Shown here in pieces: positions 11,001 to 23,000 of a stretch of DNA of 64,000 nucleotides (positions are counted from its first letter, which is position 1; every line of letters begins with the position of its first letter). This stretch comes from Uranotaenia lowii (Eukaryota; Arthropoda; Insecta; Diptera; Culicidae). A program made the position numbers and the translations under genes. Below the pieces are notes generated by a model. The model was not told the DNA's origin. It worked only from the letters and a program-made list of their open reading frames with translations, and did not search any database. The stretch covers positions 184,099,802 to 184,163,801 of the forward strand of contig NC_073693.1 of NCBI RefSeq assembly GCF_029784155.1, given 5' to 3'.

Positions 11001-14000
11001 TTCGTTTTCGAAAAGTAAGATAATGCTTAAAAAATAACTGTTTTCAGAAAAAGGAAACGCTTATAAATATTGGTTTATGAATAGAAGGCAAATTTCCGCA
11101 ATTAGTTTGATATTTTTGAAAAAATACGATCAAAATATCTTAAATTTATTATTTTTCATTTAAAACAACAAAATGTTGAGCATGTAATATCCTCAAGGTG
11201 TCTCGAATTACGAAAGACACTGTACACTATTGATAACAGATAACTACTGATAACATCGCATGGATTGCGATTCGAAACCTTACACACTATGAGAATAAAA
11301 AGACAGACAGTCTATTCGAAGCCGTGAACGTTAACGGAGTCATCTAAGAACGTATCTTTATTTAAAATCAAAAGGAATTCCTAAGTAACTACTTAAATCA
11401 ATTGCATGCAAATAGTAATATATTACAGTGGCGACGAGGTAAGAACAAAGATTTATAATCTTTGAAAGAATCCAGATCGCGGAAGTTTAAAATTCTGGAG
11501 AAGTATAAGCTACCAGTTGGTAAGATTGATTGTAGTGTGGTAAGGCTACTAAAGCTGTTGTTGCAGACATTGCTTCTGGCCAGGGCAATTGTTGAGCGAT
11601 TACCCGCATGGAGCAGTATTATACAATGACTATTCTCATTATCTTCTTCCCGAGACACACGAAAGATTACTTCTATAGTTTTGGATTATTAATGTAAGAT
11701 AAGGCTTATCATTTTTTCATGAAATGGAATCGTATGGACGCACTTTACGATACAGCTAACGGGTCGTTAAGTAGAGTAACGATTCAATTTTTTTGCTTTT
11801 TTCTACTCGCTCCGAGCGAGTTGTATGATACATGGAATCTTCACTTAATGCTTTTCCCATAAAAAGAATAACGATACAACATATCGTGTAGTTTTGATAC
11901 AATTATTAAAATTAAAATTATTGAAATGGAAATCAGTTTAAAAATTAAAGCGTTTTATTCACAACACATACATATAATTTATTTAAAATACACATAAATA
12001 CAAAAAAAAACACTGTTCACACTTCAAATAGTGTCGTCGTGCTGCTGTTCCCGATGCTTATTTGATTAGTGCTGTTGTCGTCCACCGACCCTCCCACCGT
12101 TGGAACCGGTGCAATTGCCTAACGGACCGGCTTAACATAACAATTTTTCCGTTGAAAGGGATCCTTAAGTTAATTCTGGCGTCTGCGTTTTGATCTGAAG
12201 ACATCCGGCTAGCTGCGACTGAAAAAAAAATAATTTTCTGTTGGTAAAACTGAAAATTGCCAATAAATCAGAGTACTTACCCTCGCACAACCAGAACTGG
12301 CGCTGTCGCCAACCGATCCTTTGCACCATCGGAACCGTTACTGTTGCGTTCCGAATAATCCTGAAAAAGTGGAATTTCCTCGAACTGTTCCGGCGAAATA
12401 AATTTTATATTCTGCACAAATTTAACCACGTGTGATGTGACAGCAGAAAATTTTGGGGTGCGTTGCTAAAATTATCGAATATTTTTCATGATCATTAGTT
12501 GTATCTTTAAGGAATATTTTTTTATCTTATCGTCGCGTTGCCAAATTACACAAATAGTTTTTGGAAGATTAATCTTATCTTTTAGAAATGGTTTTTTTTC
12601 GTTTCTAGCAAAGGCACATTAGCAATGACCCAAAAGAAATCGTAACTATTAATGTAATCAGAACCGAATAATTCGAAAGATGCATCGTATGGTTTCTAGC
12701 TATGCGGGTAGAAGTTAACGTAAATGTTCTACTAATGATTTTAACTAAAACTGTGATTAATTGAAAAAACAGAAGTACATACTTCAAAATCTCAATATTA
12801 ACGTGGTTTAACGCCATTTTGTTTGATATTTACTCCTCTGAATCTATAGGTTTGGCTGAGCCATTGTTCTATACCCACCCGGATTTGGCAAGCGCGTAAG
12901 AGAGGCTAAATTATAGCAAAGAACAGAACAATTGGATAGTGACCATATCACCAGAGCATATTCGGCAGACGAGGATCAAGTGAGATAGATCGGTGACCAG
13001 TGAGCTGCAAAATCATTTCGGCAGAGACACTGTGAGGAGCACTTCGGTCCGAGTTGGTTTAATCTGCATGCAGTGATAAAACCAATTGCGCTCTCAACTT
13101 GCTGTTGTTGTTGCTTGATGGTTGGTGCTGCTAAGGTTGCTGTTGAGGTTGCTATTGTTGTGAACCACGGAAACTGCGAAGACAACTGGTCGGGTTGTTG
13201 AACTATATTGGAAACAGGCAGTTAATGCTGCTGACCCCAGAGCATATTGCTGATTTATAGTTTCGTGATCATCAGAAGGTTTAGCAAACCGTCACTGGTG
13301 TGGACGTAAGTCACCGAGTCACGTGAGTACCACGAATTTTGCTTTCATTTGGATCATTTTTTTAAACCTACAAAATGTCGATACCTGGAATGATTGGTAC
13401 TATGGACCACTTTCAAGTGGGTAAATCTTTTTCTAATTATATTGAGCGTTTTGAAATTTTGTGTGGGTTGAACAAAGTCACTGAAGAAACCAAAAAATCG
13501 TGGTTTATATCCTTGAGTGGAGACGACGTTTTTGATGAAATTAAGCTGATTTTTCCTAAAAGGGAAGTCAAGGATTTAACTTACGATGAAATAATAGCAA
13601 AACTCAAAACAAGGTTTGATAAAACTGAGCCGGTTCTTATGAACCGATATAAGTTCTATAACCGCGAACAGGGGGCTAACGAAAGTGCTGAAAATTTTGT
13701 GCTTGCAGTTAAATTAATGGCTGAGAGCTGCAATTTTAGGGATTTCAAAGATGAGGCGATAAGAGATAGGCTGATTATTGGGCTTGCGAACAAAGATTTA
13801 CAGTTCAAACTGTTATTGGAAGATGACATTGGGTTGAATACACTTGAAAATAAAATTATTAATAACGAACGCGCTTTGGGGCAAGCAAAGTTAATAGGTG
13901 AACATACTTCAACTAATGCAGATGTCCTATCCATCAAGCATCGCCTGGGAAGAAAAGAATATTTCGATAATGAAAGGAAATTCCAGAACAAAAATGAAAT

Positions 14001-17000
14001 GCATCCAAGACGGTTTAGATCGCGTAGTTTTAGCAGAGATAGGGGTTCAGGTAGAAGGAATTTTCATTATGACAGACGTGCAAACCGTAATCAAGCTTCG
14101 ACTTATCACAACGATTGGAATTTTCATTCATCTGCAGTGTGCAATAACTGCAGAGAAAGAGGTCACATCCGCCGAAACTGCCCTCATTTTAAAAACCCAT
14201 CCGTAAAATTTGTGGAAAATGTTGACAAAATCCAGGATCAATCAATTGATAAATTCGATCGTTTGAAGTTGAATGACAATAGTGATGATTCTGAAGTAGA
14301 ATGTTTGATGATATCTGCGGTGAATAATATAAGTGATCCTTGTATAGTAAATGCGAAAATCGATGGTAGAGTTTTGAAAATGGAGATTGACACTGGCTCG
14401 GCAGTAACTGTAATCAGTTACCTGATGTATAATAATCTATTCAGAAAAATTCCATTAGTTCATTGTAATAAGAAGCTAGCGGTTGTGAATGGTGCCAGAT
14501 TAGTAATAGCTGGACAGATTTTAACAGAAGTTTTTCTTAACGGATTTATGGAGAAAGCCAGATTGATTGTATTGAAAAACGATAATGATTTTAAACCGTT
14601 GATAGGCCGCGATTGGTTGAAAATTTTCTATCCAAACTGGAAGAAGAGTTTCATCAATCATGATAATGAATTGGTCAACAATATAGTAACGAATAAAACA
14701 AGAGAAGAAACAATAGGTAAACTAAAGGCTCAATTTGCGTCTGTCTTCGATAAAGATTTTTCTAAACCAATTTTAGGTCATGAAGCTGATTTACATTTTA
14801 AACCCGAGCAACCAATTTTCAAAAAGGCGTACCAAGTTCCGTACAAAATCAAGGAAAAGTTCTTGGATCATTTAAGCATGCTGGAAGGTCAAGGCGTTAT
14901 AACCCCGATAGAATCAAGTGAGTGGGCCTCTCCGGTAATAGCTATAGTAAAAAAAGATGGGGGGATCAGAATGGTCATAGACTGTAAAGTTTCCTTAAAT
15001 AAGATTTTAATACAAAACACTTATCCACTTCCACTTGCACAGGACATATTTGCATCTTTAGCAGGATGCAAAGTGTTCTGTTCACTAGATCTTTCTGGAG
15101 CCTACACTCAACTGCAATTATCAAAAAGATCTAGAAAATATGTGGTTATAAACACTGAAAAGGGTTTGTTTACCTATAACAGATTACCACAGGGAGCATC
15201 TTCTTCCACAGCAGTTTTCCAAAATTTGATGGAGAAAATTTTAAAAGGAATTAAAAACGTCAATTGTTATTTAGATGATGTGCTTATTGCTGGGAAAACC
15301 TTTGAAGAATGTTTGGACAAATTGATTCAAGTTCTCAATAGACTTGTCAATGCAAATATTAGTGTGAACTATAATAAATGCAAATTTTTTGTAGATTCCT
15401 TGCCTTATCTAGGTCATTTGATAACTAAAGATGGATTACGGCCATCCCCAGAGAAAATTTCCACGATAGCTAAAGCTAAGGCTCCTGGAAACGTAACTGA
15501 GCTGAAAGCCTATCTGGGATTAATTAATTATTATAACCGTTTTATACCGAATTTATCTTCAAAGCTAAGGTGTTTGTATGATTTGTTAAAAAAGAATACT
15601 CATTTTAATTGGACAGAGCAATGTAATCAGGCTTTTCTGCATAGCAAAAACACGTTATTGAATGCTAATATTTTGGACTATTACGATCCAAAAAAATCGT
15701 TGGTTGTAATCACAGATGCCTCCACGTATGGATTAGGGGGAGTACTAGCACAAATTGACAATGGTGTGGAAAAGCCGGTATGTTTTACATCCTTTTCTTT
15801 GAACTCCCAACAGAAATATCCTATCCTACATCTGGAGGCGTTGGCATTGGTTTGTGTTATAAAAAAATTCCATAAGTTTTTATTTGGTCAACCTTTTGTA
15901 GTCTACACAGATCATAAGCCGTTACTGGGAATTTTCGGTAAAGAGGGTAAACATTCGTTGTACGTAACTCGACTTCAAAGATATTTATTAGAATTGTCAA
16001 TCTATAATTTTGAAGTTCGATATCGTCCGGGACATAAAATGGGCAATGCCGATTTTTGTAGTCGATTCCCCCTCGAGCAGAAAATTCCTAGTTCTCTCGA
16101 TCAAGATCATGTATATTCAATAAATTTTTCTTCTGAGATGCCGTTGAACTTTTGTTCTATTGCTAAGGAAACTAGTTCTGATAAATGTCTAAGTAAAATA
16201 ATTGAGTATTTAAATCAAGGTTGGCCTAAGAAATTAGACATGGAAACTAAAGAATTTCATGGATTGAAATCTAAACTACATTTGGAGCAAGGAGTGCTTT
16301 TGATGGATGGCAAAGTTATTATTCCTTCTAGTTTAAAAGATGATATTATGAATTTATTACATTCAAATCATGAAGGCATAATAAAAATGAAAAAATTGGC
16401 TAGAAAATATGTATATTGGAGAAAAATTAATGAAGACATTGAAAATTTTGTAAAATGTTGTGCAACTTGTGCTAAAATGGAGACAAAGATAAATAGCTCT
16501 CAAAATGAACCTTGGACGCCTACTACACGTCCGTTTAGTAGGTTGCATGCCGACTTCTTCCATTTTGATGGAAGCACTTTTCTTTTAATAATCGACAGTT
16601 TTTCTAAGTGGTTAGAAATAGATATAATGTCGAGAGGAACTAATGCTAAACAAGTTATAAAGAAATTTTCATCTCTATTTTCTCGCTTCGGTTTGCCTGA
16701 CGTAGTCGTAACCGATGGAGGACCTCCATTCAATTCAGGAGATTTTGTCATGTTCTTAGAAAAGCAAGGAATCAAGGTTTTAAAAAGTCCTCCTTACCAT
16801 CCCCAAAGCAACGGACAGGCAGAAAGGATGGTAAGAGTTACAAAGGATATCCTTAAGAAATTTTTAATTGACCCGAAAACAAAATCCTTGGATCTTGATG
16901 ACCGTTTAAGTTTTTTTCTCATGAACTATAGAAATAGTTTTATTGGACAAGATAGCATTTTCCCAACGGAAAAGGTGTTGTCGTATCAACCAAAGTTACT

Positions 17001-20000
17001 ATTGGATTTATTAAATCCATGTAAAAGTTACAAAAATCATCTCAGTGAACAACCAAAGAAAAAATACAATTTCGATCATGAAGTTGTTCCTCCCCAAAAC
17101 CCATTAGATAAGCTACTGGTCGGGGATATGTTATACTATAGAAATCCTAATCGAAAAGATTTTCCAAAATGGTTAGAAGCTAAATTTATAAAAAAAATGT
17201 CTAAAAATATATTTCAGATTTCCATAAGATCCCACGTACTATCAGCGCACCGAGATCAACTAAAACCCTGGCATCTAAAGAAGCGAAGTTCCATGTTACT
17301 AGTAGGTCTGCGGAATAGCACTAAAAGGACCAGGATGGAAAGCTCGGATGAGGAGGATTTCTTTGGTTATCCAGCTGAAGAATTAAAAGAAAATTTAGAA
17401 GTGGTTCGACCGAAAAAGAAACCGCATGTGCATGAAAGAAGCCCTATCTTAACAAGATCCCGTACACGATACGAAGAATGTGCATAACTTGAATTCAGTA
17501 ATGAAAAAAAAAAATATATATAAATATTAAAAGATTTGGTAAAAAATTATAAAAAGGATTTGAGATCCTTTCTTAGAAAAGGGGAAGTACTGTAATATCC
17601 TCAAGGTGTCTCGAATTACGAAAGACACTGTACACTATTGATAACAGATAACTACCCAGGCAACCATTAAGCACTGTTATAAGCCGTTTAACAGACGCAT
17701 AACAGCATTTCAGTGTCTATTGGCTGTATATTATGTTAACAAATGCCAGAAGGCTCTGTGACATCCAAATGACATATAAGCCCTGTATAAGCTAAGTGGG
17801 TTGATATCAAAGCTTTTAACCGGCTTGGACGTGACGTTTTCAATAAAAATAAATAAAAATCAACGACATTAGTGTGTAAGTGAATTCCTCTGGAGTTTGT
17901 TTTCCTAAATCCTTCGATTAAACCACGAAAAGATACTGCGTGCTGCCCTCCCGGGCGGCACTCCTCGCTACTGCTACTCCTGTTGGCGGCCTCATTGCTG
18001 GACAGCGGTCTCATCACTGCTGGTAACGCTCCTTGGCGGTCTCTCGCTGCTGCTACTCCTGGAAACGGCTCCCCATTGCTGTCGTTCCTGCGTGCTGTCC
18101 TCTCGGACGGCCCTCCTCGATTCCGCCACTTATGTTGGCGGATCCTCATCGCTGGTCGGTGGCCTCATCGTCGCTACTACTGCCTGACGGCGGTATGAAA
18201 CTGATGACATAGACAAAGAAGGACCTGATCGCGCGATTCTGGGAGGTGAAGGCCGAGCTGTTGAATCGGCGCGGTTAGTAAAAAAGTCCATAGAACCTGC
18301 GCCGAAGGAACACAGTGTCTACACACAGAGAGAAAAAAAGTGAAGTTCTGAAGCGAGTTTAGGCTTCTACGGTGTAAATTGTTTGAGTCTAGTGATTGTT
18401 CTTAAACAAAAAATGTGTTTAAATAAATAAAAATGTTTACACATCATACGGAATGTTTTATTTCTTCCCTTTCAGAATTTATATCTTGACCTGAATTATA
18501 AAAATTATCATTTGAAGGTAGCGAGAATGCGGCATTTCAATTTAAGTACGCCGAATTTCTTATGCCTGACGAATGGATCAATTAGATCAATCAGCAAGGG
18601 CGTTGATGAATGATAAGCACTTCTAATCAAGAGTTCGATTCCGGTTTCTGCTGTAAAGTTCTATTCGCCGCAAAAAAAACAGCTGGATAAAGAAGGAGTA
18701 AGTAAGAAAGAAACAAACAACGTCGCGGCAGAAACGACAAAACATAAACAATTTTTTTTTTTCTCCAGTGGGTTGTACCCACTGGACAATTATTGACAGC
18801 TTTCCGTATAGGCCGTATAGAAGCCGAATTGCACGCCAAAAGTGGCATTTAATCAGCCCTTAAGTTGAATTCAGAGCTAGTAGGCTCTGTAGGACATTTT
18901 CTATATGGCACTATAATGCCAAATTAGTGCCGTTTTATTCGGCTTAATGGTTACTTGGGTACTGATAACATCGCATGGATTGCGATTCGAAACCTTACAC
19001 ACTATGAGAATAAAAAGACAGACAGTCTATTCGAAGCCGTGAACGTTAACGGAGTCATCTAAGAACGTATCTTTATTTAAAATCAAAAGGAATTCCTAAG
19101 TAACTACTTAAATCAATTGCATGCAAATAGTAATATATTACAGAGCAAAATATTCATTTTCGATTAATACCTTTGTGCCTCTCGATGGATTCCAATGACT
19201 GGGCCATTCCGTGCCGTGATAGGCAGTGCCTCGGAAGGCAGGACACATGGCTTCAGGGAAGTTAGACGACATCCCTCTTCAATGTCTTTAAGGCACGCAT
19301 CTTGTTTCCTGAACTAATTTCCGGAGCGCTACCGGAACAAGGGAATCAAGAAACCCTCTATCAGATCCGACAACAGGTTGCGTCATTTTAAAGTTCGGCA
19401 ACTTTCTCGTCCGGCTTTTATTTGTCCCGGATTAACAGGACTTGGGTAAACTAAGTCTTTCACTTTGCACTGCCTGGAAAAGGAATAAGAAGGTTGGTGA
19501 GTGGACGAATTTCAATGAAATTGTATATTGACTACTGTTTCTATTTTACTGCGATTCGACTTCTGCTGCAAACCTAACAAAACAGATTATGCAGCGGAGT
19601 CGAAAAAAACAGACACTTGAGCTGCGACAGACACATGGCGACTTTATTTTTCAGTCATTTTATTATTGATTTTTAACCATTATCATCATTTTCATCATGA
19701 GGAGTTCAAAGGGTTGAAATTCAACAATTTATTAAGATTGAAAAATAACAATTATGAGAGTTCTTTCAGAAATATCATGGTTGCGACCAGCGTGCGACTC
19801 CTGGAGGTGAGTGACTCGACTACCGTAACCTCACACACGCGCGCAAAATAAAGCCTAGTCCACACTATAGGCAACATGAACTGCGATTTTTGTTATGAGA
19901 CGGACTTTGTTGTCTGTTGTTGTCGAAATCCTGAGACGGTCTCAGTGTCTCCCGAAGAAAATGGGAGACGCTGAGACCGTTTCGAGACGAACCGTCTCCT

Positions 20001-23000
20001 AGTTTGGACTATAGGCTTAAGAGCCGCCCAAGTAACCATTAGGCCGTCGAAAACGGCCCTTAGCTGGCATTATAGTTTTTTTAAAAGTTTTATTTTTGAC
20101 ACTTTACCAGCATTATGACATTCGTGTTTAAACGGCATTATTGTGGAATATAAAAAATGCCTCACAAAGCCCAAAAGCTTTGAATGCCATTTAAGTGCTG
20201 ATTAAAAACCGATTTTGGCCTACAATTCGGCTTACGAAAAGCTGTCAAAAAATTTCCAGTGGGTACAACCCACTGGATGAAAAAAATAATAAAGAAAAAA
20301 AAAATTATGTTTTGTCTTTTTCCCCCCAAAGCTGTTTTGTTTCCTATCTCCATTAAAGTAAAGCCCTAAAATAAAAGTGCGGCAGACTGAATTTTCACCG
20401 ATTTGGCAGCACTAAAAAGCATTCGGGTGACGATTTTAGGTGACAATTGTCGGTACCTTTTTAGGTGGTGACAAGATAGAAATTTAATGAAATTTTTCAT
20501 AAGCAAACTTAGTTAGGCTCTGAATAGTTAATCACAGATAGGAATGGCAATTTTTAGAAAAACCAGATATACTTATTTACCTTTTTAAAAAAAAATCAAT
20601 TTTTTTCACCCTGTGAAAAAAAAATTGCAATGTTAAACGATTTAAAGAGCTGATTTTCAAATCCAAATCTAAAGTTTTTTTTTTCTGCAGGTATAAAGTA
20701 ATTTATTTAAGAAATAAAAACCCAAATTTTAATTTTACTATAATAGCACAATATTGGTATGAAGGTGTTGATGATAATCCTTTCAACGAGTGATCATCTC
20801 CAGTTTTGCCCAACTCCAGTTGGATCCATAGAAGCCTGGAACTGGGGCTTTCTGACGAAAATGTTTTCTGGATCGCATCCGCATCTGATAGCCGATAGGT
20901 TATCCGGTTGCTTCCAATTTTCAGCGGCATTCCATTTTGCTAACAATATCTGCCTCCTTCAATTCACACCTACGAAAATTGCAAAAAAAATATATCCGGA
21001 TTAGCTCGGATCATTTCTTTTTTTTTTAACTTACTTGTTGTTAAATCCTTTCTTATCCAGGGACAATACAATACCGGTTTGTCGGGACAGCAGCCGACGA
21101 CTCATGCATTCGTTTTGCGTATTTTCCTCTAGGTATCATCGTATCAGCCAACTACAAGGTTATGTATTCACACCATCCGCTGCACTCCTGAACTTCTTAT
21201 CTAGCTCGAATGCCTTGCTTAGATCGTGCAATTCGACGGTAGGCTTTTCCGAACCGAAAATCTAACTAGTTGAATTAAAAACTAATTTAAAAGTTTGAAA
21301 GCGCTTACAAAACAAAACAAACCAAACCGGTTAGACACATGAGTTCATTTGGTCACTCACCCACAAATGAGCACCTGTCACTTCACCAACACCGACTCCG
21401 GGAATAAGGTGACAAAGCTCACGGTGACTCGAGGTGACTCGACAATCGTCACCTCATTCGCGGCGCAGAATAAGACCCGAAGCGCTTCTTTCCGTTTTGC
21501 TCCAATGAATTTTCTCTGCATTCTTGATTAATTTCAATAAAAAAAAATGAAAATCACCGTCGCATAGATTACAATACCTCCCACGAATCTGAAAAGGTAA
21601 AAATGGTTATGCTCGATTGGAACGACTTTTGACAGTTCGATTGGAACTCCGCGGTGACAGTCTGCCGCACTTTTATTTTAGGGCTTTACATTAAACAACG
21701 GAGAGCAAATTAAATAATATTCACTAAACGAAAATCAACTTCACAATCTGCAACACAGCTGCACATCTTCAAGAAGTCATGCGAATGTTTTCGTTATTGG
21801 CAGTGTTGAAAGATTATAGAAGCTTTTTCAGTGCTGCCAAATCGGTGAGAAATTCAGTCTGCCGCACTTTTATTTTAGGGCTTTAATTTCCATCACCCCC
21901 GTTTTCTAGACGTGATTTTTTGCCGAATGGAATATTGCTCAAGGACCGAACTCTTGGCAAGTCATGAATTGATTTGACTTTGCATTTTTCAGTGCCTCAG
22001 CTTGTTAGAATCGTTTTGGTCCTACTTCCCTGCGCTAGCTCAACAGGGGAAAATGTAATGATCACCGGAGAAACTTTTACAACAATTAGGAAAACTGTGA
22101 TTATTGAGCGGACTTTACAACCTAACCAAATTTTACAACAAGAAAACGGAAACTTTTAAGAAAATCTAGGGAATGCACATGTATTTAAAAGACTCAACAA
22201 TTCGGATGAAATTTTAGACCATACATTTATTTAAGCTTGTTTGGCTAATTCAGTTCTCGTTTATTGAACTTTTTGGGTTTTCTAGGGAAAATGCCAATAA
22301 GATTCAGGGGTATATTTTGAATTTACCCATGCAAAATATTTTAACAAAAAAAATTACAAAAGAAGGTTTTTCATGTTTGGTACTTGCGCATATATTCTGA
22401 GTATCTCGATGGTTGACACTGGTCTCGTTGCGGCCGTTCTCGGTGGTCGACTCGTTGGGGGACTGGCTAGGACGTCGGACGGGATCAATGGCGAAAGCAG
22501 GAACAGGGCGATTTCCGGAACCAGGTCGAAATGCTCAGCGAGCAATTCGAGCAACAACTCGGCCTGTGGAGAGTAGGCCTACGTTTCACTACACGGTCCG
22601 GGGAGCGTTCTGTGTGCACTATCACCACGCGAGTGTCTCACTCTATCGAGGGGCTTTAGCTTTTCGGTCGGCCCTAGAACACACGGACGGAATTCCCACC
22701 AGGCCTCACCACAGCGCTGAGTGCCCCGAAGGGGGTTGTAACGGGTTGGGGCACTTTCACTGGCACGACCTGACGCACTCACGGGACACCGGTGTGTTCA
22801 CAGAATTGCTGATGATGATTAGCAGCACTGGGGGAATTCAATTGTTCCGAGGTTCACTACACGGAAGCCACCTCGACCGACTAGCTGGGGAAAAACGAAG
22901 TGTAGTCTTCCAACTAGCCGTTGATTTTCTTCCGGGTCACTGCCGGAACACTTTTAACGGGGAAAGGGGTCAAAGCCGCCTAATTACGGGTAGAAACGTA

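Larger units (their letters stand above)
11183..19142 (+). mobile_element. Ty3/gypsy LTR retrotransposon, Mag-like, complete
   Basis: The complete element lies in the sense orientation of ALG9. The 5' LTR is 11183-11427 (TGTAATATCC...TATTACA). The internal region has one gag-pol ORF, a polypurine tract of about AAAAGGGGAAG (17577-17587), and a 3' LTR at 17591-19142 split by a later insertion. A 5-bp target duplication GAGCA lies at 11178-11182 and 19143-19147. The part of the two LTRs I compared is identical, suggesting recent insertion. The single gag-pol ORF, short LTR and RT sequence suggest the Mag lineage. Confidence 0.88.

Noticed and set aside
17736..18149. 137-codon minus-strand ORF in the nested TA element
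   Set aside because: It lacks any DDE/D or helix-turn-helix motif of a Tc1/mariner transposase and is explained by the GC-rich interior.
22354..22557. Host gene duplicated at 22 kb and 32 kb
   Set aside because: The duplicated ORFs are simply inside the two identical LTRs of one retrotransposon.
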